NCBI RefSeq assembly: GCF_900996245.1
Contig: NZ_CAAJGK010000036.1
Location: 62,001 to 126,000 of the forward strand
Origin: Paraburkholderia sp. BCC1886
Lineage (GTDB): Bacteria; Pseudomonadota; Gammaproteobacteria; Burkholderiales; Burkholderiaceae
Direction: 5' to 3'
DNA length: 64,000 nt
This document shows, one piece after another, positions 39,823-48,946 of this stretch (its first letter is position 1; every line of letters starts with the position of its first letter). The position numbers and the translations under genes were made by a program. Under the pieces are notes generated by a model that was given only the letters and a program-made list of their open reading frames with translations, did not search any database and was not told where the DNA came from.

Positions 39823-40608
39823 TTAAGGCAACGAAATCGTCAGGCTCGCCGACTGCGGCCCGAGTTTCACCACCTGCGAATACGGCGCCAACGTGCGCAA
39901 AGTCTGATCGCGCAAATACGTGTTCAGCCCCAGATACGCCAGTAGTCCGACCAGCGCGAACACCGCGCCGATTGCCCACAGCGGCACCTCGCGCTTGAGC
40001 CGGTGCGCGACCTGATCGGGCAGCGGCCAATGCGGCGCGAACGGCGCGCGCTTGCCTTTGAGTTGAGCGATTTCATCGCCGATACGTGCGGTGAGATAGG
40101 CGAGTTTCTCCGGTCCTTCGAGCAGATATTTGCCCTGAAAGCCGAGCAACAGACACATGTGAAACACCTCCAGCGACTGCAGCCGCGCGGCGCCTTGCGC
40201 GCGGCATTCCTCGAGATACTGGAAGAATTTTTCGCCCGCCAGTTGCTCGCCGAACAGGACCAGTTGCAGCGGCCGGCGCTCCCACTCCGTGCGAATCCGG
40301 AAGCTCGACGACAACACCGATTCGTCGATCGCCGCGCAGAACGCAAACTTCGACGCGTAGACGTCGTCGGCCGACGCGTTGAGTTTCTTCGCGCCGCGCT
40401 CGAAGTCGCCGAGAAACTGCTGGATGCGCTGACCGAACTCCTGCGCATCGCCGGGTTCGCGACCGTTCTTCAACAGGAACAGCATGAAGAAGCCGTCGTA
40501 TAGCAGATCGAGCAGCGAGCGAACCTGGTAGGTCGGTTCGGTAGCGGGCGGGGCTGGCGTGGCGGAGGGCGTGTCGCTGCCGCCGAACAGGGAGGGCGCG
40601 TAGCTCAT
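39823..40608 (-). CDS. tssL: T6SS inner-membrane protein TssL (DotU/IcmH)
   Basis: 261-residue short-form TssL of the T6SS membrane complex (TssJLM). The cytoplasmic DotU domain holds the family segments LLDLLYDGFFMLF, FCAAIDE and FHMCLLLGFQGKY; one C-terminal membrane helix is near 212-232, followed by a short periplasmic tail. It lacks the C-terminal OmpA peptidoglycan-binding domain seen in some relatives, a task that tagN (53938-54906) could perform. Its ATG overlaps the tssK stop (ATGA). Terminator follows. Confidence 0.93.
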   Translation of the reverse strand: MSYAPSLFGGSDTPSATPAPPATEPTYQVRSLLDLLYDGFFMLFLLKNGREPGDAQEFGQRIQQFLGDFERGAKKLNASADDVYASKFAFCAAIDESVLSSSFRIRTEWERRPLQLVLFGEQLAGEKFFQYLEECRAQGAARLQSLEVFHMCLLLGFQGKYLLEGPEKLAYLTARIGDEIAQLKGKRAPFAPHWPLPDQVAHRLKREVPLWAIGAVFALVGLLAYLGLNTYLRDQTLRTLAPYSQVVKLGPQSASLTISLP

Positions 40609-41951
40609 GAGGTCACCGCGATCAGTTCGAGTTGGAGATCGTTGATGCCCGACGGCGCGTAGATCATCGCCGATTGAGCCTGCAACATACGGTCATACAG
40701 CGCGCCGCGCGATTCGAACGAGAAATAGCACGCGCCCGGGCGCACCGGAATCGCGGGCGGCACTTGCGGCGTGTAGACGAGTCGCACGCCGGGCATGGCC
40801 GAGAGCACGAGCTTGTCGACGTCGTCGGGTGCGCCGACCTTGAAACGCGCGGGCACGGCATCGACGAGTTCGGCAGTGGGCATGTCCGCCGACACCGCGA
40901 TGAAGAACTGCGTCTTGTCGTCGATCTTGCCCGAGTCGAGACGACCGGAATGGAACGACGGCCGGATCTCTTCGAGCGCAATCGCGAAGTAGCGCGTCGA
41001 GATCACCGTTTCGAGCAGGTCGCGCAGGATGGTGTCGAGACGCGCGAAGCCGGGCCCCGGATCGTCGTGCCGGTACGCGGGTAAATCGGCGAGCGCATAG
41101 CCTTTGGAAAATGTCATCAACTGACCGGCGAGGCGCAGCAGTTCCTGAAACAGCCGCTCCGGGTGCAGCGCGGCATGCTGGTACAGATGAGCGAGCGAAG
41201 CGAACGCGGCGCTTGCCGTGTGCAGCAGCCAGAACGACGCAATATCGCCCGACCGGAATTCGATGATGTTCTTGGTCGGTTCGCGATGAAAACCATAGAG
41301 CGCATTCACCTTGGCCTGCAATGCGTCGATCAGTTGGCGCAGGCGCTGATGCAAAATCGGTGATGCGTCGATGGCGAGACACGGCGGCACGAACGCATCG
41401 TCGAGTTCGAACCCGGAGGTCGCGGTACGGCGCACGCGCACCAGCGGCACGGACAGCAACTGATCGCGCGGCTCGCTATGGGCGATGAGTTTGACGCTGG
41501 TCTTGAGGAAGGTGATGTCGGCTTCGGCCGCGTCGGTGAAATGATCGGCCACCGGCGCCTGCTCGCTGACGTAACGCGACACGAAGCCGGCGTTGCCGTC
41601 CTGCGTGTAGTTCGCGCCGGTTTCGCGCAGCGGATGCAGCGCCAGATAAAACGTGAATTCGTTGATGCCGTCCGGCAACGTGTCCAGCGCGATGGGCGGC
41701 GGCAGGTCGTCGGCTTGCGGCGCGGAGTAGAGCGCGCCGTCCGGAAATACCAGCGACAACTCGCTCACGCGCAATACGTTGCTGCCGAGCGCGTCGCGGT
41801 CGACACGCGCCGAACGCACGCCCCAGTTATACGGCTGGATGGCCTGGATCGATTCGAACAGACGCGCTTCGTGATACGCGTCCTGACGCTGAAAATGCTG
41901 CGGCCTCAGAAACAGGCCTTCTCCCCAGAGCACTTTTGCGGAATAACTCAT
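40605..41951 (-). CDS. tssK: T6SS baseplate protein TssK
   Basis: 448-residue TssK, the trimeric baseplate connector that joins the sheath base to the TssJLM membrane complex. The family start VLWGEGLFLRPQHFQRQD is present, plus the conserved FYLAL..., GIALHP-like and the C-terminal segment leading to SFESRGALYDRML. Stop overlaps tssL by 4 bp. It lies downstream of tssJ with about 109 bp between. Confidence 0.94.
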   Translation of the reverse strand: MSYSAKVLWGEGLFLRPQHFQRQDAYHEARLFESIQAIQPYNWGVRSARVDRDALGSNVLRVSELSLVFPDGALYSAPQADDLPPPIALDTLPDGINEFTFYLALHPLRETGANYTQDGNAGFVSRYVSEQAPVADHFTDAAEADITFLKTSVKLIAHSEPRDQLLSVPLVRVRRTATSGFELDDAFVPPCLAIDASPILHQRLRQLIDALQAKVNALYGFHREPTKNIIEFRSGDIASFWLLHTASAAFASLAHLYQHAALHPERLFQELLRLAGQLMTFSKGYALADLPAYRHDDPGPGFARLDTILRDLLETVISTRYFAIALEEIRPSFHSGRLDSGKIDDKTQFFIAVSADMPTAELVDAVPARFKVGAPDDVDKLVLSAMPGVRLVYTPQVPPAIPVRPGACYFSFESRGALYDRMLQAQSAMIYAPSGINDLQLELIAVTS

Positions 41952-42060
41952 CTCAAACCTGTTATATGCGTTCAGCGTGTAGTGCGCCCGGAGATAACCG
42001 CTTCAAGGCGCCGAATTGTTAATTCTCTGGAAAATGTTAAATCGTATTTCAATGGCATCT

Positions 42061-42699
42061 TTAGCCGCAGCTAACCGAGGAAAGCATATTCAGCGGTTGC
42101 GCGGGCAATCCCTGTTCGGGCGGGATCACCGTGCCGTTTGTCACCGTCATTGCACAGTTATGCAGGCCGATCATTATGCCGGATTTCTCCGACTTCGCCG
42201 GATCGAAAGCGAATTTCCAGCGCTGCATTGCAGGATCGCGGAATAGCGCGACGATACCGAATGCCTGCGCTTCATGCGACACCTTTTCGGTTACGCCGTA
42301 GTGTTGACCGGGGATCAGTGTTACTTCGCGAACGCTCAGCAAATCCGCGCCGAGCGTGGTCTTTTCCTTCGCGGGATCGGTAAAGGTATCGAATGGCGCC
42401 TGCTGGAATGAAGTGGGGTCCTTCAATACATAAAGCCGCACTACCAGCGCCAATGGCCGTTTGTCATTCGCGGCATTAAGATTGGACGCCGCATATAACG
42501 TCAGCCCGACATTGCGGGGCGGTTTCTGGGCGTCGGGAACGTCCGGCTTGCCGAGGCCGCTCGCCTGCAAAGCGGCGTTGGCAGCCGCGCCGAGCACCGT
42601 CACACCGGCCGCGCAGCCGCCGAGCAGCGTGCACGCGGCCACGCCCGTCATCCACCGCGACGCCCGTCGGGCCACGCGCCGAACCAGAAACGAATTCAT
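42061..42699 (-). CDS. tssJ: T6SS outer-membrane lipoprotein TssJ
   Basis: 212-residue lipoprotein. Signal peptide with lipobox LLGGC puts the lipid on Cys29. The mature transthyretin-like beta-sandwich has NVGLTLYAASNLN, LALVVRLYVLKDPTSF and the terminal HNCAMTVTNG. It holds TssM at the outer membrane. First gene of the leftward tssJ-K-L block; ATG at 42699. It shares a 383-bp control region with the rightward operon. Confidence 0.88.
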   Translation of the reverse strand: MNSFLVRRVARRASRWMTGVAACTLLGGCAAGVTVLGAAANAALQASGLGKPDVPDAQKPPRNVGLTLYAASNLNAANDKRPLALVVRLYVLKDPTSFQQAPFDTFTDPAKEKTTLGADLLSVREVTLIPGQHYGVTEKVSHEAQAFGIVALFRDPAMQRWKFAFDPAKSEKSGIMIGLHNCAMTVTNGTVIPPEQGLPAQPLNMLSSVSCG

Positions 42700-43082
42700 A
42701 TACTTCGACCGGCTCCAAGGCCGTCCCCCGTCGAAACATCAATAACGATTTCACCGCGGCAATGCCAACGCTAACTCATGTCATATAGTGCGCGACACAA
42801 TGCCCGTTTATGCGAAGCACATGAACCGCCGACTGCCGCTTCAAATGAGGCGGGTAGCGGGCCGGCGGAATTTTTTTCCACTATTTACTTTTTCGCATTT
42901 AAATCAGGAAACAATTTCTGCTGGTAACGTTTTAATCATCACGCGACTTTCTTTCTGTGCAATGCTTCTTCACACGAAAGTTGAATTATCGAAATTTGGC
43001 CTGTACTATACCCGCGCACTTCAAGCAAAGCAAAACTCCGGTTTCTCCCTGAAATAAAAAATTCTCACGTCGGTGAAAAACG
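42700..43082. other. Divergent T6SS control region between tssJ and the TPR lipoprotein gene
   Basis: 383 bp without a gene. It is clearly AT-richer than the flanking coding DNA from about 42860 to 43080, with T runs and stretches such as TTTAAATC. One good sigma-70-like promoter points rightward (42981-43009). No obvious leftward promoter or sigma-54 site was found by eye. Likely place of silencing or regulator binding. Confidence 0.6.
42981..43009 (+). promoter_or_regulatory. Candidate sigma-70 promoter of the rightward T6SS operon
   Basis: TTGAAT (42981-42986), 17-bp spacer, TACTAT (43004-43009). It would give a leader of about 66 nt before the ATG at 43083. Spacing is ideal; both hexamers match consensus at four or more positions. 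Confidence 0.45.
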
Positions 43083-43772
43083 ATGAATGAGCGTCTCTTA
43101 GTAAAACTATCTGGGGTTGTGTTGGCATGCGGCGTAATGGCCGGCTGCGCGACACAAGGCAACAACGTCGCAACCACACCGGAGGCTTTTAATAAGCAAC
43201 TCGCGGACGCCGATACCGCCGCTAAAGGCGGGGATCCGGATCGCGCGATTGCGCTTTATCAGCAGTTAGCCAAAACCGATCCCACGCGTGAAGAACCGTG
43301 GTCGCGCATTGCGCAAATCCAGTTCACGCAGGAGCATTACGGGCAGGCCATCGTCGCCGCCCAGGAAGCGCTGCAACGCGACCAGAGCGACCGCCAGGCG
43401 AAAAGCGTGCTGGCCGTCGCCGGACTGCGCGTCGCGACCCAGTCGCTGGGTGAATTGCGTCAGGATGCGTCGCTCGCGGGCGACGCCAAATCCGACGCAC
43501 AGGCGCTTGCCAAACAGTTGCGCGACACGCTTGGCGAAGCCACGCTGTTCCCGCCCGATCCGAGCGACGTGAAGCCCGTACCGAAGAAGCGGCGCGTCGT
43601 GCGTCACGTGGTCAAGGGCAGGCCCGCCGACACCGCGGACGGCGGCCCCGCAGCCGCGCTCGCGGCTCCCGCAGCGCCGGCCGCACCGGCCGTTGCCGCG
43701 CCGGCGCCGGCGGCACCCTCGAAAGCCGCGCAGAGCAGCGGTGCGTCCGATCCGTTCAGCGCGCTGCGCTGA
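43083..43772 (+). CDS. TPR-containing lipoprotein of the T6SS locus
   Basis: 229-residue lipoprotein with lipobox Cys22 (VMAGC). A tetratricopeptide-type helical region covers about 40-130 (AIALYQQLAKTDPTREEPWSRIAQIQF, YGQAIVAAQEALQRD), then a basic stretch KKRRVVRHVVKGR and an Ala/Pro-rich tail ending SGASDPFSALR. A TPR gene in front of tssB is common in Burkholderia-type loci; its exact role in the secretion complex is unsettled. First gene of the rightward operon, with the candidate promoter 66 nt upstream and tssB 37 bp downstream. Confidence 0.82.
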   Translation: MNERLLVKLSGVVLACGVMAGCATQGNNVATTPEAFNKQLADADTAAKGGDPDRAIALYQQLAKTDPTREEPWSRIAQIQFTQEHYGQAIVAAQEALQRDQSDRQAKSVLAVAGLRVATQSLGELRQDASLAGDAKSDAQALAKQLRDTLGEATLFPPDPSDVKPVPKKRRVVRHVVKGRPADTADGGPAAALAAPAAPAAPAVAAPAPAAPSKAAQSSGASDPFSALR

Positions 43773-43809
43773 TCCACACGCCTGATTCACCAGCCTCCGG
43801 GAGCCGTCG

Positions 43810-44358
43810 ATGGCGAAGAAAGAAAGCATCCAGAAACGCTTGCAAAAAGTGCGGCCGCCGCGCGTTCAATTGACCTACGAGGTCGAGCGGGGCGACGCGA
43901 TCGAGATCAAGGAGTTGCCGTTCGTGGTCGGCGTGGTCGCCGATCTGGCGGGGCAGTCCGAAGTCGAGCAGCCCAAACTGCGCGATCGCAAGTTCGTGAA
44001 TATCGATCGCGATAACTTCGACGACGTGATGAAGGCGATCGAACCGCGCGCCGCGTTTCAGGTGGAAAACCGCCTGAGCGAAGCCGGCGGCAAATTCGCG
44101 GTCGACCTGCGTTTCAAATCGATGGCCGATTTCAATCCGGATGAAGTCGTGGCGCAAATCGAGCCGCTGCGACGCCTGCTCGACGCCCGTTCGAAGCTCG
44201 CCGATCTGCGCAACAAGCTGGCCGGCAACGACAAGCTCGAAGACCTGCTGAGCGAAGTGCTCAACAACACGCAGCAATTGCAGACCCTGGCGAAAGATCA
44301 GGGCAGTGCAGCGGAGCAGAACGCCGGCACGCCGGATCACGACAAGCAGGGCGAATAA
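43810..44358 (+). CDS. tssB: T6SS sheath small subunit TssB
   Basis: 182-residue sheath subunit. Family features: KKESIQKRLQKVRPPRVQLTYEVE at the start, LPFVVGVVADL, FVNIDRDNFDDVM and RLLDARSKLADL. It pairs with TssC to build the contractile sheath that ClpV disassembles. It is 14 bp upstream of tssC. GGGAGCCGTCG is a plausible ribosome site. Confidence 0.96.
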   Translation: MAKKESIQKRLQKVRPPRVQLTYEVERGDAIEIKELPFVVGVVADLAGQSEVEQPKLRDRKFVNIDRDNFDDVMKAIEPRAAFQVENRLSEAGGKFAVDLRFKSMADFNPDEVVAQIEPLRRLLDARSKLADLRNKLAGNDKLEDLLSEVLNNTQQLQTLAKDQGSAAEQNAGTPDHDKQGE

Positions 44359-44372
44359 GCACGGGGTGTGAG

Positions 44373-45863
44373 ATGAACCAGCAAACGGCAGCAGCGCAAC
44401 TCGCCACCGCGCAAGGCGGCACGGAATCCACGCTGCTCGACGAGATCGTCGAGAAAAGCCGCGTGGCCAAGTCCGATTCCGAGCATGCGCGCGCGAAAGA
44501 CCTGATCGGCGAACTCGTGCACCAGGTGCTCGACGGCACGGTGGTGGTGTCCGACAACCTGTCGGCCACGATCGACGCGCGCGTCGCGGAACTCGACCGC
44601 CTGATCTCCGCGCAACTGAGCGCGGTGATGCATGCGCCGCAATTCCAGCGCATGGAAAGCACGTGGCGCGGCCTCGACTACCTGTGCAAGGAAAGCAATA
44701 CCGGCGCGACCGTGAAGATCAAGGCGCTGCACGCGCCCAAACGGGATCTCGTGCGCGACTTCAAGACAGCGATTGAATTCGACCAGAGCGCGCTGTTCAA
44801 GAAGATCTACGAAGAAGAGTTCGGCACGTTCGGCGGCTCGCCGTTCGGCACGATCATTGGCGACTTCGAAGTCACGCGTCAGCCGGAAGACGTGTACTTC
44901 ATCGAACAGATGTCGCACGTCGCGGCCGCGGCGCACGCGCCGTTCATTGCTTCGGCGTCGCCCGAATTGCTGGGCCTCGAAACCTTCGCCGATCTCGGCA
45001 AGCCGCGCGATCTCGGCAAGGTGTTCGACACGGTCGAATACGCGAAGTGGAAGTCGTTCCGCGATGCCGAAGATTCGCGTTACGTCGGCCTCACGCTGCC
45101 GCGCTTTCTCGGCCGCCTGCCGTTCAATCCGAAAGACGGCGCGACGGCGGAAGGGTTCAATTTCGTCGAGGACGTGGACGGTACGGACCACAGCAAGTAT
45201 TTGTGGTGTAACGCGGCATGGGCATTCGCCGCGCGCCTGACGGCGGCTTTCGACGACTTCGGCTGGTGTGCGGCGATTCGCGGCGTGGAAGGTGGGGGTC
45301 TGGTGGAAGACCTGCCGACTCACACCTTCAAAACGGACGACGGTGAAGTCGCACTGAAGTGTCCGACCGAAATCGCCATTACCGACCGGCGCGAAAAAGA
45401 ATTGAGCGACCTCGGCTTCATTCCGCTCGTGCACTGCAAGAACTCGGATTACGCCGCATTCTTCGCTGCGCAATCGGTGCAGAAGCCGAAGAAGTACAGC
45501 ACCGACAGTGCGAATGCGAATGCCGTGTTGTCCGCGCAACTGCAGTACATCTTCTCGGTGTCGCGCGTCGCGCACTACCTGAAGGCGATGATGCGCGACA
45601 AGATCGGCAGTTTCGCGTCGGCGCAGAACGTCGAAGTATTCCTGAACCGCTGGATCTCGCAGTACGTGCTGCTCGACGACAACGCGACTCAGGAGCAGAA
45701 AGCGCAATTTCCGCTGCGTGAAGCGTCGATCCAGGTCGCGGAAGTTCCGGGCAAACCTGGTGTGTATCGTTCGGTCGCGTTTCTGCGTCCGCACTTCCAG
45801 TTGGACGAGTTGTCGATTTCTCTGCGGCTCGTCGCTGATCTGCCGAAACCGGCCAATTCATAA
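44373..45863 (+). CDS. tssC: T6SS sheath large subunit TssC
   Basis: 496-residue large sheath subunit (EvpB/VipB family). Hallmarks: DRLISAQLSAVMHAPQFQRMESTWRGLDYL, GSPFGTIIGDFE, RFLGRLPF and the C-terminal LRPHFQLDELSISLRLVADLP, which fits into TssB in the sheath handshake. Follows tssB by 14 bp. A perfect hairpin lies 12 bp after its stop, before hcp. Confidence 0.97.
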   Translation: MNQQTAAAQLATAQGGTESTLLDEIVEKSRVAKSDSEHARAKDLIGELVHQVLDGTVVVSDNLSATIDARVAELDRLISAQLSAVMHAPQFQRMESTWRGLDYLCKESNTGATVKIKALHAPKRDLVRDFKTAIEFDQSALFKKIYEEEFGTFGGSPFGTIIGDFEVTRQPEDVYFIEQMSHVAAAAHAPFIASASPELLGLETFADLGKPRDLGKVFDTVEYAKWKSFRDAEDSRYVGLTLPRFLGRLPFNPKDGATAEGFNFVEDVDGTDHSKYLWCNAAWAFAARLTAAFDDFGWCAAIRGVEGGGLVEDLPTHTFKTDDGEVALKCPTEIAITDRREKELSDLGFIPLVHCKNSDYAAFFAAQSVQKPKKYSTDSANANAVLSAQLQYIFSVSRVAHYLKAMMRDKIGSFASAQNVEVFLNRWISQYVLLDDNATQEQKAQFPLREASIQVAEVPGKPGVYRSVAFLRPHFQLDELSISLRLVADLPKPANS

Positions 45864-45874
45864 ACCAGTCTGAA

Positions 45875-45897
45875 GGCCCGGGTTGGCTTCCCGGGCC
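45875..45897 (+). terminator. Hairpin between tssC and hcp
   Basis: Perfect 8-bp arms GGCCCGGG (45875-45882) and CCCGGGCC (45890-45897) with a 7-nt loop and no T run. Likely mRNA processing or attenuation element that sets hcp apart from tssBC rather than a full terminator. Confidence 0.55.
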
Positions 45898-45933
45898 GGC
45901 TGCTAAACCACCTCTTTGGGGAGTCGATGAGTT

Positions 45934-46437
45934 ATGAAGGATATCTATTTAAAATTCGGCAATCCGGCGATCAAAGGCGAATCCGCCGATAAAGATCATG
46001 CTGGCTGGATTGAAATCGATTCGTGGAGTCATTCGATCACGCAACCGCGTTCGGCGACGGCGTCCACCGCCGGCGGTCATACGGCCGAGCGTTGCGAACA
46101 CGGCGACATGCAGTTCACGAAAGATATCGACGTGGTCAGTCCGCTGATCTATCAACACGCGTCGGGCGGCACGACGTTCGACGAAGTCACGATCGACTTC
46201 ATGCGTTCGGACGGCGAAGGCAACCGTATCAAGTATCTCGAGGTGAAACTCAAGTACGTGATCATTTCCAGCGCGACGCCGAGCGTGGTGGGCGAAGGCC
46301 TGCCGACCGAGCAGTTCTCGCTGAAGTACGCGGCCGTGCAATGGAAATATACGCAGCAGAAGATCGGCGGCAATCAGGGTGGCAATGCACAAGGCGCCTG
46401 GAGCCTGACGAAGAACGACAAGACCTACGCGGTGTGA
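45934..46437 (+). CDS. tssD: T6SS tube protein Hcp
   Basis: 167-residue Hcp that forms stacked hexameric rings, the inner tube and a secreted effector carrier. Family start DIYLKFGNPAIKGESADKDHAGWIEIDSWSHSI, the YLEVKLKYVIIS strand and the C-terminal WSLTKNDKTYAV. GGGGAG precedes the ATG. The hairpin upstream and its own strong ribosome site fit the high level Hcp needs. tssE follows 90 bp on. Confidence 0.97.
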   Translation: MKDIYLKFGNPAIKGESADKDHAGWIEIDSWSHSITQPRSATASTAGGHTAERCEHGDMQFTKDIDVVSPLIYQHASGGTTFDEVTIDFMRSDGEGNRIKYLEVKLKYVIISSATPSVVGEGLPTEQFSLKYAAVQWKYTQQKIGGNQGGNAQGAWSLTKNDKTYAV

Positions 46438-46527
46438 TGCAGGGGCGGGACCGGCACGTGCGGCGTCTGATCGGCAGCGCCGCGCGTGGCCGGGCACGCC
46501 GTGCGTCGCCGTTTCTTGCGGACACCG

Positions 46528-47007
46528 ATGAAACGTTTTGAACCCAGTTTTCTCGACAAGCTGTTCGACGACGAACCGCATTTGCCGGCCGCGCCGGCTA
46601 TGCGGCAGTTGTCGCTGGACGAATTGAAGAGCACGGTCGCCCGCGATGTCGAAGCGATTCTGAACACCCGCATCGCGCTGACCGAGCACGAACTGGCGGC
46701 GCTGCCGGAATGTCAGCGTTCGGTGCTGACGTACGGTCTGAACGATTTCGCGGGCCTGAGTCTCGCCAGTCATTACGACCGCACGTTCATCTGCAAGTCG
46801 ATCCAGCAGGCCATTGCGCGGCACGAGCCGCGCCTGCAACAGGTGGCGGTGACGCTCGAACTGAACGAACAGTCGACCAACGCGCTGAACTTTGCAATTC
46901 AGGCGTTGCTGGTCGTGCATCCGGCGGAAGAACCGGTGAGTTTCGATGCGATGCTGCAGCCGTCCACGCTGCAATACTCGGTGACGCGCGCCCGCGCCAA
47001 ACTGTAG
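46528..47007 (+). CDS. tssE: T6SS baseplate protein TssE
   Basis: 159-residue gp25-like baseplate protein. Start ATG 46528 (MKRFEPSFLDKLFDD) fits the family; upstream ATG 46486 adds an Arg-rich leader. The gp25 motifs are DVEAILNTRIALTEHEL, SVLTYGLNDFAGLS and IARHEPRLQQVAVTLE. Nucleates sheath assembly on the baseplate. 100 bp before tssF. Confidence 0.93.
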   Translation: MKRFEPSFLDKLFDDEPHLPAAPAMRQLSLDELKSTVARDVEAILNTRIALTEHELAALPECQRSVLTYGLNDFAGLSLASHYDRTFICKSIQQAIARHEPRLQQVAVTLELNEQSTNALNFAIQALLVVHPAEEPVSFDAMLQPSTLQYSVTRARAKL

Positions 47008-47107
47008 TCGCTGTTTTTACTGCTTCAAAGTACCGCTTTGGCGTCACCGTTTCGCGCAACGGTGGTCAATCATCGAGCGGAGATCGTTCAGGTCCGGGGA
47101 TAGATCG

Positions 47108-48946
47108 ATGGAAGAATTGCTGCCGTATTACGAGCGCGAGTTGTCGTTTCTGCGGCGCTATTCGCGCGATTTCGCCGAGCGCTATCCGAAGATCGCGGCG
47201 CGTCTGGCCATGTCCGGCGAGCACTGCGAAGATCCGCACGTCGAGCGGATGATCGAATCGTTCGCGCTATTGGGCGCGCGCATCAACAAGAAACTCGACG
47301 ACGATTACCCCGAATTCACCGAAGCGCTGCTCGAAGTGCTGTACCCGCACTATCTGCGGCCGTTTCCGTCGTGCTCGATCGCGCAGCTGGGCAGTTCCGC
47401 CGCGTTGAGCCATCTCACCGAACCGGTGCGGGTGGAACGCGGCACCGAACTCAAGTCGCGGCCGATACGCGGTGTGCAATGCCGGTTTCGTACCGCGTAC
47501 GACGTCACGCTTGCGCCGATCCGCATTTCGGAGGCGAAGTACACTTCGGTGGCCATGGCCCCGAGCGCGACCGTATTGCCGGGCAACGCTACTGGCATCG
47601 TGTCGATCACTTTCGAATCGACCGCTGCGCAACTCGATCTGGCCTTGTTGAAAGTTGCCACGTTGCGCGCGCATCTGCATGGCGAGCAGTCGTTTATCGC
47701 GGCGCTGGCGGACTGCCTTTTCGTGAATGCGATGGCCACCTACGTGGAGCCGGACCGGCGCGGTGTGTGGACGCCGCTGCGCACGTCACCGTTGGTGCAG
47801 GCCGGCTTCGACGAAGACGATGCGCTGATCGACTATCCGGCCCGATCGCATCCGGCCTACCGGTTGCTGACCGAGTACTTCGCGTTTCCCGAGAAATTCA
47901 ATTTCGCCGACTTCGATCTCGCCGCCATGACGCGTGCGAGCGGCCGTTGCCAACGCCTCACGTTGCATATCGTGCTGAAAGAAGTGCGCAGCGATTCGCA
48001 CATTGCGCGCCTGCTCGATTCGTTGTCCGCGCATCATTTCAGGCTGTTCTGCACGCCCGTGGTGAATCTGTTCGAACAGCACGGCGAGCCGATCCGTATC
48101 AGTCACCAGGCGATCTCGTATCCAGTGATCGCCGAGGCGCGCCGCGCATTCGCTTATGAGGTCTATTCGATCGATTCGGTGAAACTCGTCAGGCAGCAGG
48201 CGCGCGACGAATCGGTCATCGAATTCCGGCCGTTTTATTCGTTGCATCACGGCGAGGCGGCGCGTGCGGGTCACTACTGGTTCGCGCGCCGCAACGACTG
48301 GGTCGCGCAGAAAAGCCCCGGCTACGAGACGGAGATATCGATCGTCGATATCGACTTCGAGCCCGCCGCACCGCAAACGGATACGCTGAGTCTGGAGCTG
48401 ACCTGCACGAATCGGGACCTGCCGGCCGGATTGGCGGTCGGTCTCGAAGGCGGCGATCTGTTCCTGGAAGGCGGCTCGCTGACCGGCAGCATTGCGATGC
48501 TGCGCCGGCCGACACCGAGCGTGCGCTTCGAGCGTGGGCGCGCGTCGCACTGGCGGCTGATCTCGCATCTCGCGTTGAACCACGTGTCGCTCGCGAGCAG
48601 CGGCCTGTCGGCGCTCAAGGAAATGCTGGTGCTCTACGATTTGCGCCGCACGGCGGTGTCCGCGCGACATATCGACGGACTGGTCGGCATCGAGCAGCGC
48701 GCGGCAGTGCAATGGCTGCCGGGCAAACCGTTCGCCACCTTCGTGCGCGGCATCGAGATTCAACTGACGATCGACGAGGAGCATTTCGTCGGCACGAGTC
48801 TCGCGTCGTTCGTGCGCGTGATCGACACGTTTTTTGGGCTGTACGTGCATCTGAACAGCTTTGTGCAACTGGTCGTCGTGTCCAAACGCACCGGCGAGGA
48901 GATTCTGCGATGCAAACCGCGCAGCGGCGAATCGATCCTGGCGTAG
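47108..48946 (+). CDS. tssF: T6SS baseplate protein TssF
   Basis: 612-residue TssF (VasA family), a wedge component of the baseplate. It opens LLPYYERELSFLRRYSRDFAERYPKIAARLA and contains the conserved SFALLGARINKKLDDDYPEFTEALLEVLYPHYLRPFPS. Its 3' end overlaps tssG by 37 bp. No ribosome problem seen; ATG 47108. Confidence 0.96.
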   Translation: MEELLPYYERELSFLRRYSRDFAERYPKIAARLAMSGEHCEDPHVERMIESFALLGARINKKLDDDYPEFTEALLEVLYPHYLRPFPSCSIAQLGSSAALSHLTEPVRVERGTELKSRPIRGVQCRFRTAYDVTLAPIRISEAKYTSVAMAPSATVLPGNATGIVSITFESTAAQLDLALLKVATLRAHLHGEQSFIAALADCLFVNAMATYVEPDRRGVWTPLRTSPLVQAGFDEDDALIDYPARSHPAYRLLTEYFAFPEKFNFADFDLAAMTRASGRCQRLTLHIVLKEVRSDSHIARLLDSLSAHHFRLFCTPVVNLFEQHGEPIRISHQAISYPVIAEARRAFAYEVYSIDSVKLVRQQARDESVIEFRPFYSLHHGEAARAGHYWFARRNDWVAQKSPGYETEISIVDIDFEPAAPQTDTLSLELTCTNRDLPAGLAVGLEGGDLFLEGGSLTGSIAMLRRPTPSVRFERGRASHWRLISHLALNHVSLASSGLSALKEMLVLYDLRRTAVSARHIDGLVGIEQRAAVQWLPGKPFATFVRGIEIQLTIDEEHFVGTSLASFVRVIDTFFGLYVHLNSFVQLVVVSKRTGEEILRCKPRSGESILA

